Positions 1 through 8,682 of a stretch of 64,000 bases of DNA are shown here, piece after piece. Location: the NCBI GenBank assembly GCA_910586715.1, contig CAJUJG010000001.1, forward strand, positions 117,871-181,870. Reading direction: 5' to 3'. Source of the DNA: an uncultured Lachnospiraceae bacterium (GTDB lineage Bacteria > Bacillota > Clostridia > Lachnospirales > Lachnospiraceae). Made by a program: the position numbers and the translations under genes. The stretch's first letter is position 1. Every line of letters begins with the position of its first letter. A model generated the notes under the pieces. The model saw nothing but the letters and a program-made list of their open reading frames with translations. It was not told where the DNA came from and searched no databases.

Positions 1-1
1 C

Positions 2-373
2 AACTATGCGGTTCCGGGACTTTATTTTTATGACAATGACGTGGTGGAGATTGCAAAGAACGTAAAACCTTCTGCGCGCGGTGAAATCGAGATTACAAGC
101 ATTAACAACGAATATCTGCGGCGCGGTACGCTGTCCGTTGAGACAATGGGGCGTGGGTTTGCATGGCTTGATACGGGAAATCACGATTCGCTGCTTGACG
201 CGTCCGATTTTGTGTGCGCGTTCCAAAAGCGTCAGGGCTTATATATATCCTGCATTGAGGAGATTGCCTACAAGAGAGGTTTTATCACGAAGGAGCAGCT
301 GTTAAAGCTTGCCGAGCCGCTTATGAAGACGGAATATGGAAACTATTTGACAGAGGTTGCAAATGGACTCTAA
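2..373 (+). CDS. rfbA: Glucose-1-phosphate thymidylyltransferase, C-terminal part (5' end outside window)
   Basis: This is the last third of RmlA/RfbA, which joins glucose-1-phosphate to dTTP to give dTDP-glucose, the first step to dTDP-L-rhamnose. The frame is open from base 2, so the gene starts upstream of the window. The visible part carries family-typical stretches: AVPGLYFYDND near the start, RGEIEITSINNEYL (sugar and metal site region), LDTGNHDSLLDAS, and the final EYGNYL. Its stop overlaps the start of the next gene. The later rfbC gene supports a dTDP-rhamnose set, with rfbB and rfbD probably upstream of the window (inference). Confidence 0.93.
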   Translation, partial: NYAVPGLYFYDNDVVEIAKNVKPSARGEIEITSINNEYLRRGTLSVETMGRGFAWLDTGNHDSLLDASDFVCAFQKRQGLYISCIEEIAYKRGFITKEQLLKLAEPLMKTEYGNYLTEVANGL

Positions 374-1667
374 AGCAAAACGGATTGCCATTTTCATTGT
401 GCTGTGTTCGATGGTTGCCGTGATGGCGGCAGTCGTGGCAGTCAACTATCAGGCGCTAATGGAAAAGGGCAATGGCAGGAACGATAAAAATAGCGGTGCG
501 GCAGATGCGTCATCGCCTAAAATCGAGGAGGACGGCAAGGTCAGCGGTGCGGATTTGTCGGCGTTTTTAAGGGATGATAATTTTTTCGACAAGGACGTTC
601 CACAAAATACGGAGAATGAAACGCAGACGGACGAGAACGGAAATCCGGTTCAGGCGCTTACGCTGCTTGCAAGCTCTGTAGAACGCGATATTCGTGTGAA
701 GATCGTGGACGATAAGGGCGATGTGGTAATCGGGCAGGAATTTACGGTGACGGTGGAAGACACGGGCGCGTATGTCGATGAGGATAGGGACGGTGTTATC
801 CGCATTTCGGATATTAAGCCGGGCGAGTATCAGGTGTCGTTAAATGCGGCGCAAGGGTACGATGTGCCTGCCAATCCGGTTAAAGTGCGGGTGAAGTCGA
901 TTGTATCCTATACGGTGATTGACGACATTGAATTTTTCGTGCATTCCGAGGATGAGGTTGACGTGGCGAAGGATGATACGGAGAACGGGGAGCTTGACAG
1001 CATGGATGAGGACGACACGCAGTACACGGCGCTGCTTGACATTGAGGAGGAGCGCGAGAACGCGGTGCAGCTTGGCATTGACGTGTCGAAGTGGAACAAG
1101 GAAATCGACTGGGACATCGTGAAGGCGGAGGGCGTGGATTTCGCCATTATCCGCTGCGGTTACCGCGGTTCGACATCCGGCTGGCTGGTGGAGGACCCGT
1201 ATTTCTATAAGAACCTTGAGGGCGCAAAAAAGGCGGGCATCAAGGTCGGCGTATACTTCTTTACACAGGCGGTCGACTTGGTTGAGGCGGTGGAAGAAGC
1301 GAGTATGGTAGTTACACTTTTAGGCGATACAAAGCTTGACTATCCTGTGTTTATAGATACAGAGGGAGCGGGCGGAAACGGACGGGCGGACAACCTTGAT
1401 CCGGGGACGCGCACGGCGGTTGTCAATGCGTTCTGCAAGACGATTGAAAATGCCAAAATGACGGCAGGCGTATACGCAAGCAGGAACTGGTATCTGAACA
1501 ATTTAAACCGCGATGAGTTAAACGACCAAAAAGTGTGGCTTGCCGAGTACCGGCAGACACCGGAGTATGACGGACATTACGACATGTGGCAGTATACCTC
1601 AAGCGGCTCGGTTGCGGGCATTGAGGGACGCGTGGATTTGAACATAAGCTACTTAGGAATTGATTAA
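363..1667 (+). CDS. Membrane-anchored GH25 muramidase (lysozyme family)
   Basis: Predicted to cut the N-acetylmuramic acid beta-1,4 linkage of peptidoglycan outside the cell. One hydrophobic segment near residues 7-27 acts as signal anchor. An acidic linker follows, then a small beta-rich domain (about residues 100-180) resembling Cna-B/SpaA-type folds, another acidic stretch, and the GH25 domain from about residue 236 to the end. Expected GH25 acids are visible: D240 in GIDVSKWN, D332 and E334 in VFIDTEG, and the closing VDLN. I chose ATG 363 because AGAGG lies 6 bases upstream; an in-frame TTG at 357 is the alternative. The start lies inside the end of rfbA, so the two are probably translationally coupled. 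In a polysaccharide locus it may open or remodel the wall where the polymer is attached (inference). Confidence 0.88.
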   Translation: MDSKAKRIAIFIVLCSMVAVMAAVVAVNYQALMEKGNGRNDKNSGAADASSPKIEEDGKVSGADLSAFLRDDNFFDKDVPQNTENETQTDENGNPVQALTLLASSVERDIRVKIVDDKGDVVIGQEFTVTVEDTGAYVDEDRDGVIRISDIKPGEYQVSLNAAQGYDVPANPVKVRVKSIVSYTVIDDIEFFVHSEDEVDVAKDDTENGELDSMDEDDTQYTALLDIEEERENAVQLGIDVSKWNKEIDWDIVKAEGVDFAIIRCGYRGSTSGWLVEDPYFYKNLEGAKKAGIKVGVYFFTQAVDLVEAVEEASMVVTLLGDTKLDYPVFIDTEGAGGNGRADNLDPGTRTAVVNAFCKTIENAKMTAGVYASRNWYLNNLNRDELNDQKVWLAEYRQTPEYDGHYDMWQYTSSGSVAGIEGRVDLNISYLGID

Positions 1668-1692
1668 AGAATCGGAAAGGAATATTGTAAAA

Positions 1693-2259
1693 ATGGGAAA
1701 GATTACAGTAGAGGAATGCGTTGCGGACGGTTTGGTGATTGAGGGCTTAAAGGTGATTACGCCCCAGGTTTTTGGAGATAACAGGGGTTATTTTATGGAG
1801 ACCTACAACTACAACGACTTTAAGGCGGCAGGAATTGATCAGGTGTTTGTGCAGGATAACCAGTCGGCATCAAAGAAAGGCGTGCTGCGCGGGCTTCATT
1901 TTCAGAAGGAATTTCCGCAGGACAAGCTGGTGCGTGTAGTGCGCGGCGAGGTGTTTGACGTGGCGGTGGATTTGCGTGAAGGCTCTAAAACGTTTGGAAA
2001 ATGGTACGGTGTGCGGTTGTCGGAGGAGAACAAAAAGCAGTTCTTTATTCCGAAAAACTTTGCGCATGGCTTTTTGGTGCTGTCAGAGTATGCGGAGTTT
2101 TGCTATAAGTGCACGGACTTTTATCACCCGAACGATGAGGGCGGACTTTTGTGGAGTGATCCCGAGATTGGCGTGGAATGGGGCATTCCCGAAGGTATGG
2201 AGCTGATTTTATCCGAAAAAGACCAAAAGTGGGGAACGATAAAGGATTTTAAGGGATGA
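1693..2259 (+). CDS. rfbC: dTDP-4-dehydrorhamnose 3,5-epimerase
   Basis: RmlC epimerises C3 and C5 of dTDP-4-keto-6-deoxyglucose, the third step to dTDP-L-rhamnose. The 188-residue product has the full cupin-fold signature: FGDNRGYFMETYN near the N-terminus, the catalytic-His motif RGLHFQ, FFIPKNFAHGFLVLSE, and CYKCTDFYHPNDEGGL with the conserved active-site tyrosine region. The open frame reaches back to a TTG at 1660 that overlaps the muramidase stop, but ATG 1693 preceded by GGAAAGG gives the family-typical N-terminus. The stop overlaps the next start by four bases (ATGA). Confidence 0.95.
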   Translation: MGKITVEECVADGLVIEGLKVITPQVFGDNRGYFMETYNYNDFKAAGIDQVFVQDNQSASKKGVLRGLHFQKEFPQDKLVRVVRGEVFDVAVDLREGSKTFGKWYGVRLSEENKKQFFIPKNFAHGFLVLSEYAEFCYKCTDFYHPNDEGGLLWSDPEIGVEWGIPEGMELILSEKDQKWGTIKDFKG

Positions 2260-3083
2260 TGAAAAAGCTGTTTATGCTTCCGGCGGAGCTTTGGCAGTCG
2301 AGAAGGCTTATTTGGAAACTTGCAAAAAATGATTTTAAAAACCGGTACGCAGGCTCGTATCTTGGGCGCGTTTGGGCATTTACGCAGCCTGTCGTCACGG
2401 TTTTGCTTTATTGGTTCGTGTTCGGGCATATCATGATGGCGGACAAAAAAGAGATTCTGACTGCGGGGGTGGAGGCGCCGTATGTGCTTTGGCTTACCGC
2501 AGGTTTGGTACCGTGGTTTTACTTCAGCGAGGCAATCAATAATGGAACGACATCTTTGATGGAGTACAGCTATCTTGTAAAAAAGGTGGTCTTTAAGATT
2601 AGCATTATTCCGATTGTCAAGCTGATTGCAGCATTGTTCACGCACATTTTTTTTGTGTGCTTTATGCTGCTGCTGTATTTTGTCTATGGCTACAGACCGG
2701 AGGTTTATTTAATTCAGCTTTTATATTATACCTTCTGTATGTTTGTGCTTGTGCTTGCGTTAAGCTACAGCACGTGTGCGATTGTCATTTTTTTCAGGGA
2801 TTTGCTTCAGATTATCAATATTGCGCTACAGGTGGGGATGTGGGCGACGCCGATTTTGTGGAATATTTCCTATCTTGACGGTAATCCGCTGCTGCAGAAA
2901 ATATTGAAATGCAATCCGGTTTTTTATATCGTAAACGGCTACCGCAATGCCATGTTCGGACAGACGTGGTTTTGGGAGGAGCCGGGTGCGGCAATTGGTT
3001 TTTGGGTATTTACGGCGGCGCTGTTTTTTGTCGGGGCGCATATATTCCGCAGGCTGAAGGTGCATTTTGCGGATGTATTATAA
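2256..3083 (+). CDS. ABC-2 type polysaccharide exporter, membrane subunit (Wzm/TagG type)
   Basis: Transmembrane half of an ABC exporter that moves a lipid-linked glycan across the membrane. The 275 residues contain about six hydrophobic segments. The cytoplasmic N-terminus includes KNDFKNRYAGSYLGRVWAF, typical of the ABC-2 polysaccharide export family, and the protein ends in an amphipathic tail near the ATPase gene. It overlaps rfbC by four bases and is followed 39 bases later by its ATPase partner. It could carry teichoic-acid-like or O-antigen-like chains; the rhamnose genes and GT2 enzymes around it favour a rhamnan-type polymer (inference). Confidence 0.93.
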   Translation: MMKKLFMLPAELWQSRRLIWKLAKNDFKNRYAGSYLGRVWAFTQPVVTVLLYWFVFGHIMMADKKEILTAGVEAPYVLWLTAGLVPWFYFSEAINNGTTSLMEYSYLVKKVVFKISIIPIVKLIAALFTHIFFVCFMLLLYFVYGYRPEVYLIQLLYYTFCMFVLVLALSYSTCAIVIFFRDLLQIINIALQVGMWATPILWNISYLDGNPLLQKILKCNPVFYIVNGYRNAMFGQTWFWEEPGAAIGFWVFTAALFFVGAHIFRRLKVHFADVL

Positions 3084-3122
3084 ACGTGTGATAGAATTGG
3101 ATTAGAGGGAAAGAATAAAGGA

Positions 3123-4421
3123 ATGGGAGAAATTGCGATTGCAGCCGAGAAGGTCTGCAAAGTATATAAGCTTTATGATAAGCCAAAAGACCGGATGTTT
3201 GAAGCTTTGGGGCTGACGAAAAAGAAGAAATACACGGAGCATTTTGCGCTGTCTGACGTAAGTTTCAACGTAAAGCAGGGCGAGTGCGTCGGGATTATCG
3301 GGACAAACGGCTCTGGAAAATCGACAATCTTAAAAATAATAACAGGTGTTCTCAATCCGACGAGCGGAACCGTGAAGGTGGACGGCAGGATTTCCGCGCT
3401 GTTGGAGCTTGGCGCGGGTTTTAACCAGGAATATTCGGGCATGGAGAATATTTATTTAAACGGCACGATGAACGGCTTTACGGAGCAGGAGATTGATGCA
3501 AGAATGCAGGATATTCTTGATTTTGCGGATATTGGAGATTATGTGTATCAGCCTGTCAAAACGTATTCGAGCGGGATGTTTGTGCGTCTTGCGTTTTCGG
3601 TGGCGATTAACATTGACCCTGAGATTTTGATTGTGGACGAGGCGCTTTCCGTGGGGGACGTGTTCTTTCAGGCGAAGTGTTATCATAAATTTGAAGAATT
3701 TAAGAAGATGGGTAAGACCATCATGATTGTGAGTCACGATTTGAGCAGCATTGCGAAATACTGTGACAGGGTGATTCTGTTAAATCAGGGCATTAAGCTT
3801 GGCGAGGGTGCGCCAAAGGAAATGATTGACGATTTTAAACGTGTTCTTGTGGGACAGTATGAGCTGCCTGCGTCAAAGTCGGAACAGAGTCTGTTAAATG
3901 ATGCGGATGTGCAGGAAGCGGTGGAGAAGGATATTGCGTCAAAGAAAAAATCCAAAGACGCGGTGAACACACTGGAATATGGTACGCAGGAGGCGGAAAT
4001 TGAAGAATTTTATATTTTAGATGACCGCGGTATCCGTACCAATGCGGTGATTAAGGGTGCACAGTTCAGTATCCATATGCGGGTTCGTTTCAACAATGAT
4101 TTACCTGCACCGATTTTTGCGTTTTCGATAAAGACGGCGAAGGGCACGGAGATTACGGGCACGAATACGATGTTTGAGAAGGCGTTTTTGGAGCCTGTCA
4201 AGGCGGGGGCGGTTAAGGAAGTCTGTTTTACGCAGAAGATGTCGCTGCAGGGCGGCTCTTACCTGATTTCATTCGGCGTTACAGGCTATAACGGAAATGA
4301 CTTTCAGGTTTATCACAGACTGTATGACGCGCTTGACGTGACGGTGATTTCGGATAAGGATACGGTCGGCTATTATGATATGGACTCAAAGGTGACAGTG
4401 ACGGACGCGAAAATGGAATAA
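3123..4421 (+). CDS. ABC exporter ATPase with C-terminal Wzt-like carbohydrate-recognition domain
   Basis: Nucleotide-binding subunit of the polysaccharide exporter. Walker A is GTNGSGKST (residues 60-68), the ABC signature is YSSGMFVRLAF, Walker B is ILIVDEAL and the H-loop is IVSHD. The ATPase core ends near residue 240. After a charged linker comes a beta-rich domain of about 150 residues (roughly 280-425), the position of the Wzt C-terminal domain that in some Gram-negative systems reads the modified non-reducing end of the chain. Shorter TagH-type ATPases differ in this tail. The next gene encodes a possible chain-end modifying enzyme, which fits a cap-recognition export mechanism (inference). 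Confidence 0.93.
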   Translation: MGEIAIAAEKVCKVYKLYDKPKDRMFEALGLTKKKKYTEHFALSDVSFNVKQGECVGIIGTNGSGKSTILKIITGVLNPTSGTVKVDGRISALLELGAGFNQEYSGMENIYLNGTMNGFTEQEIDARMQDILDFADIGDYVYQPVKTYSSGMFVRLAFSVAINIDPEILIVDEALSVGDVFFQAKCYHKFEEFKKMGKTIMIVSHDLSSIAKYCDRVILLNQGIKLGEGAPKEMIDDFKRVLVGQYELPASKSEQSLLNDADVQEAVEKDIASKKKSKDAVNTLEYGTQEAEIEEFYILDDRGIRTNAVIKGAQFSIHMRVRFNNDLPAPIFAFSIKTAKGTEITGTNTMFEKAFLEPVKAGAVKEVCFTQKMSLQGGSYLISFGVTGYNGNDFQVYHRLYDALDVTVISDKDTVGYYDMDSKVTVTDAKME

Positions 4422-4448
4422 ACTGTAATTCGCGCATTGCGGTCACAA

Positions 4449-4460
4449 AGCCTGCAGGCT
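4449..4460. repeat. 12-bp perfect palindrome between wzt-like and fusion gene
   Basis: The sequence AGCCTGCAGGCT is its own reverse complement. It lies a few bases upstream of the ribosome binding site of the next gene. It may be an operator half-pair or a small hairpin in the message, or chance. Confidence 0.35.
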
Positions 4461-4483
4461 GGGAAAGGAGCATGGTTATTCAT

Positions 4484-6583
4484 ATGACAAAATGCGAACA
4501 GGTGGGCAGTGTAATGCTGGATTTGACATATTATCCCGGCGAGGATTTATATTCGGACGGAGCAATTGAGGACGAGCTGCTTGCGATTGTGCAAAACAAT
4601 CCGCCTTCGGCATATTCGCAGATAATTGCCGAAAAGAAGAGCTGGCCTGTTTTTTATCATTTGTCACCGTTTCGCACCAACATTATTGACTGGCTTCCAT
4701 TCAAAAAAACGGATAAGGTGCTCGAAATCGGTTCGGGCTGCGGTGCGATTACGGGCGCGCTTGCAAGACGCGCGGGAAGCGTTACCTGCATTGATTTGTC
4801 GAAAAAGCGCAGTTTGGTGAACGCACACAGACACAAAGAGTATGACAATATCACGATAAAGGTCGGCAATTTTCAGGACATTGAGCCGCATTTGGACGCG
4901 GATTTTGACTATGTGCTGCTGATTGGCGTGTTTGAGTACGGGCAGGCGTATATCGGCGGGGATACGCCGTATGAGGATCTTATGCGCATCTGTAACCGTC
5001 ATCGGAAAGCGGACGGCAGATTAATTATTGCAATCGAAAATAAGTTCGGATTAAAATATTGGGCGGGATGCCGTGAGGATCATTTGGGCACTTATTTTTC
5101 AGGGCTGGAGGGGTATCATGAGGGCGGTTCGGCAAGGACTTTTACAAGGCATGGGTTGGAGCAGATTTTGGAGCGCGTCGGAATTGATGCGTATTCATTT
5201 TATTATCCCTATCCCGATTATAAATTTATGACGACGGTTTATTCTGACCGCCGTCTGCCGAAAAAAGGCGAACTTTCCAACAATCTGAGAAACTTTGACC
5301 GCGAGCGGGTACTGTTATTTGATGAAAAACAGGTGTTTGACGAAATTATAGCAGAGAAGGAATTTCCGCTTTTTTCCAATTCGTATCTTCTTGTCGTGGG
5401 CGGTGCGCCGGATGTGATTTATGCGAAATTTTCAAACGACAGGGCGCCAAAGTGGGCGATTCGTACGAGTATGGCGGCGTGCGCACCGGATTGCATTCAG
5501 GTAGAGAAAATTCCCGATACTGCGGCGGCATATGAGCATATGGAGCACACGCGCAGGGCGTATGCGCTTTTGGCAAAGCGGTATGAAGGGACGAAAATAG
5601 AGATCAACAGGTGCAGCGAAAAGGACGGCAATGCCAAAAACGGTCTTGTGTTTGAGTACTGTAAGGGATTGACATTGGAAGCAATGCTTGATATGTGTTT
5701 GGACAGGGCAGATGTGGAAGGCTTTAAGACGCTTATCGCGGAATATATGGAATGGCTGCGCTATGGCGAGGTCTGCGACGGGGAAGGGGCAGTCTCCAAT
5801 ATCGATTTCATTTTCCCGAATATCCTTGTGGAGGGGGATAAATGGCATGTGATTGACTACGAATGGACGTTTGAGCAATATGTTCCTGCAAAGGAGATTG
5901 CGTTTCGGGCGTTCTATGATTATATCCTTGGCGGCGCGCGCAGAACGGTGTGCAGGGAGCTTTTATTTCAGGAGATTTTGGGACTTTCTGAGGCGGAGAT
6001 TACCGCGGCAGTGCAAAAGGAGCAGGAGTTTCAGCGTTTTATCAGCGGGGATCATGTGTCGGTGGATGCAATGCGTGAGCTGATTGGTAACCGTGCGTAT
6101 GAGCTGGACGGAATGCTTAGCCATTGCCATTATGCGGATGAAAAGTTTGTGGCGCAGCTTTATTTTGATTACGGAGAGGGCTTTAGCGAGGAACATTCCG
6201 TGAAGCTTAGGGACTGTTTTTTTGCACAGAAGGATTTGCGGATTGCGTATGACATTCCCAAGGACGCGGTGCGGGTGCGGATTGATCCGTGTTCGTACAT
6301 GTGTACGGTAAGTATCCGGAGTATTATGGTAAATGACAGCCTTTATGTGGGTGAGGATATGGAGACGAACGGCGTTTGGCATTCCTGCGGAAGTCTTGTG
6401 TTTGCCAGCGAAGATCCCAATATTGCAATCCATGTATCCGGCGGGGGGCGTCTGCATGCGGATATGGAGGTTATGGAGCTGCCCGAGGTACTTGCAAAGA
6501 AACTTGCGCAAGATGCTTCAGAGCAGAATATTATGGATAAAACAAAGCATTTTATAAAGCAAAGACTAAAGGGGAAAAATTAG
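4484..6583 (+). CDS. Methyltransferase-kinase-like fusion protein, possible polysaccharide chain terminator
   Basis: The N-terminal third is a class I SAM-dependent methyltransferase: motif I VLEIGSGCG at residues 79-87, followed by VTCIDLS and an acidic motif. From about residue 320 a second module has kinase-fold features of the choline/aminoglycoside kinase type: a hinge-like VFEYCKG, a catalytic-loop pattern D441-x4-N446 (IDFIFPNIL) and a metal-site IDYEW with D458. The last 90 residues form a beta-rich tail (RIDPCSYMCTVSI). Start choice: ATG 4472 sits one base after AGGAG, too close; ATG 4484 has a 13-base spacing and is preferred. It lies directly behind the exporter. This domain order recalls WbdD, the methyltransferase-kinase that caps O9a polymannose in E. 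coli. Function by architecture only; a plain sugar methyltransferase is the alternative. Confidence 0.7.
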   Translation: MTKCEQVGSVMLDLTYYPGEDLYSDGAIEDELLAIVQNNPPSAYSQIIAEKKSWPVFYHLSPFRTNIIDWLPFKKTDKVLEIGSGCGAITGALARRAGSVTCIDLSKKRSLVNAHRHKEYDNITIKVGNFQDIEPHLDADFDYVLLIGVFEYGQAYIGGDTPYEDLMRICNRHRKADGRLIIAIENKFGLKYWAGCREDHLGTYFSGLEGYHEGGSARTFTRHGLEQILERVGIDAYSFYYPYPDYKFMTTVYSDRRLPKKGELSNNLRNFDRERVLLFDEKQVFDEIIAEKEFPLFSNSYLLVVGGAPDVIYAKFSNDRAPKWAIRTSMAACAPDCIQVEKIPDTAAAYEHMEHTRRAYALLAKRYEGTKIEINRCSEKDGNAKNGLVFEYCKGLTLEAMLDMCLDRADVEGFKTLIAEYMEWLRYGEVCDGEGAVSNIDFIFPNILVEGDKWHVIDYEWTFEQYVPAKEIAFRAFYDYILGGARRTVCRELLFQEILGLSEAEITAAVQKEQEFQRFISGDHVSVDAMRELIGNRAYELDGMLSHCHYADEKFVAQLYFDYGEGFSEEHSVKLRDCFFAQKDLRIAYDIPKDAVRVRIDPCSYMCTVSIRSIMVNDSLYVGEDMETNGVWHSCGSLVFASEDPNIAIHVSGGGRLHADMEVMELPEVLAKKLAQDASEQNIMDKTKHFIKQRLKGKN

Positions 6584-6594
6584 GGAAGAAATTC

Positions 6595-8682
6595 ATGATT
6601 GGTAAGATAAAGGGCATTTTACAGGAAAAACTATATCAAAAATGCAAGGCGGAATATGACGAAGCGCTGCGTTATCAGACGGACCCGTATCTATTGTGGA
6701 TTAAGGAAAATGAGCAGACGGCGGATGAAGGGCAGGAGTCGTCGTATCCTGCCCTTGGCGTTGTCTATATGGAAAACTGCGCAGAAGGCTTTTCGCTTGC
6801 GGACTGCGACAAGGAGATTTTGCTTTTTGTGTCGGAACGCGGGCGTATTGCGGTCGGTGCGTTTCGGGAGATTTTGCACTATTTTGATACCCACAAGGAC
6901 GTGAATGTGGTGTATGCCGACGAGGATGTATGGCAGCTTTGCGAAGATGACAGCCCTCAGAACGCGGACGATGCGGATGCACACCGCATTTTTCCGTGGA
7001 CAAAACCGATGTGGTCGCCTGATACGCTGTTTTCGTTCTTTTATTTCGGTAATATTTTTGCGGTCAGGCGGTCTGCGTTTTTGGATATTGCATGGCTTGG
7101 GGAGGATGACTACAGGAAGAATATCTATGACTTTATCCTCAAGGCGACTGAGGACAAAAAGCGTGCAGGGCATATTGAGAAGGTATTGTTCCATGCGTAC
7201 CGTAAAGGGGAGAGCCGCGCGGCAATTGAAAAGGAACTGCTGCATTCCACGGATTTTATCGGTGCGGGCAGGCAGTATGACGGCATCAAAGAGGCAGCGA
7301 TGGCGCGGCGCGGTCTGAGGGGCGTTTTGACTGTGGACGAAAAGACGGGGATTTCTTATCCGGTATATCAGTTTGACGAGGAGCCGCTTGTCAGTATCGT
7401 TATCCCGTCAAAGGATAACGAAGCGGTATTAAAACAGTGTATCCGTTCGATTTATGCGCATACGGCGTACCGGAATTTTGAACTGATTGTGGTGGATAAC
7501 GGCAGTACGGAGCAGGTGCGCATGGGGCTTGAGAATTTCAGGCAGGAGTGTCCGTTTACGTATTTATATATTCCGATGGATTTTAATTTTTCCAAAATGT
7601 GCAATCTTGGCGTTCAGGAGGCAAAGGGAGAGTTTATTCTTTTGCTGAACGACGATATGGAGGCGGTGGAGGACAGCTGGCTGCTGCGGTTGGCAGGGCA
7701 GGCGTCGTTAGAGCATGTGGGCGCGGTTGGCGCGAAGCTTTTATATCCGAATACTTCCCTCATTCAGCATGCGGGGATTGCGAATACGGTTTCCGGTCCG
7801 GGTCATAAGCTCAAGAAGCTTGACGACAGTGTTTCGTACTATTACGGCAGAAATCGTTTTATCTATGATTTGATTGGCGTGACGGCGGCGTGCCTTATGA
7901 TACGCAGGGAGCGCTATTTGGCGCTCGGCGGTCTGTTTGAGGGGCTTGCCGTGGCATATAATGATGTGGATTTTTGTTTCCGGCTCTGCGAAAAAGGGTT
8001 TTACAACGTACAGCGAAACGATGTGGCGCTCTATCACCATGAGTCGCTCAGCCGAGGGAACGATATGCAGGATGAAAATAAATTAAAGCGTCTGATGGCG
8101 GAGAAGGATGTTTTGTATCAACGGCACAGGCAGTTTTACAGGCAGGACCCGTTTATCGGAACGCTGATGAACGACGGAGAGCCGGAGTACGGATGCCGCT
8201 GGCTGGAGGGGTATGAGCTTGTCAATCTCTCCGACTGTGACGATAAGCTTTTGGAGGGGAAAAGGCTTCCCGACGCCGCTATGATGAACAACGCCATTAT
8301 GGTCGTGGTGGAGGACTGCGGAAAGGAACAGTTTGTGAAAGCCTTAACAAAGGGCGGTAAGCAAAAGAAAGCCTACTATTTAATCAAAGGCTGGGCATAT
8401 ATTCCGGGTGTGGATAACGCGCGCTATACGTTCAAAATACTTTTGGTAAACGGTGAAGGACGCGTTTGGGAGCTGCCGGTGCAGAAGCGCTATCGCAAGG
8501 ATGTGGCGGCGATTTTGCCGGACGAGGTCAATGTGGAACTTACGGGCTTTTGCAGCTGGATTTTTGAGGGCACGCTTCCGGCGGGAACCTATCAGCTTTG
8601 GATAACTGCAAAGGATGGCTGCTCAAGGCAGCGGCTGTACCGGGATATGGAGCGAGAGCTGGTGATTGAAGAGGAATTGTAA
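6595..8682 (+). CDS. Family 2 glycosyltransferase, multidomain (first copy)
   Basis: A 695-residue cytoplasmic enzyme likely to add sugars to the growing chain. A complete GT-A/GT2 domain begins near residue 265 with PLVSIVIPSKDN, continues with LIVVDNGSTE and the metal site LLNDDMEAVE, and ends with an acceptor-region pattern AYNDVDFCFRLCEKGF. The N-terminal 250 residues look like the second half of another GT2 domain (VVYADEDVW, then KPMWSPDTLFSFFYFGN) lacking its own nucleotide-binding start, so that module is probably not catalytic. The C-terminus is a beta-rich domain (about 590-695). The next gene has the same layout and starts directly after this stop, which suggests duplication within the cluster. 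Confidence 0.87.
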   Translation: MIGKIKGILQEKLYQKCKAEYDEALRYQTDPYLLWIKENEQTADEGQESSYPALGVVYMENCAEGFSLADCDKEILLFVSERGRIAVGAFREILHYFDTHKDVNVVYADEDVWQLCEDDSPQNADDADAHRIFPWTKPMWSPDTLFSFFYFGNIFAVRRSAFLDIAWLGEDDYRKNIYDFILKATEDKKRAGHIEKVLFHAYRKGESRAAIEKELLHSTDFIGAGRQYDGIKEAAMARRGLRGVLTVDEKTGISYPVYQFDEEPLVSIVIPSKDNEAVLKQCIRSIYAHTAYRNFELIVVDNGSTEQVRMGLENFRQECPFTYLYIPMDFNFSKMCNLGVQEAKGEFILLLNDDMEAVEDSWLLRLAGQASLEHVGAVGAKLLYPNTSLIQHAGIANTVSGPGHKLKKLDDSVSYYYGRNRFIYDLIGVTAACLMIRRERYLALGGLFEGLAVAYNDVDFCFRLCEKGFYNVQRNDVALYHHESLSRGNDMQDENKLKRLMAEKDVLYQRHRQFYRQDPFIGTLMNDGEPEYGCRWLEGYELVNLSDCDDKLLEGKRLPDAAMMNNAIMVVVEDCGKEQFVKALTKGGKQKKAYYLIKGWAYIPGVDNARYTFKILLVNGEGRVWELPVQKRYRKDVAAILPDEVNVELTGFCSWIFEGTLPAGTYQLWITAKDGCSRQRLYRDMERELVIEEEL

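Noticed and set aside
2124..2645. 173-residue minus-strand frame opposite rfbC and the exporter gene
   Set aside because: Antisense to two well-supported genes with no start signal or recognisable domain.
5963..6511. 182-residue minus-strand frame opposite the fusion gene
   Set aside because: Shadow frame rich in histidine, arginine and cysteine, typical of antisense reading of this codon use.
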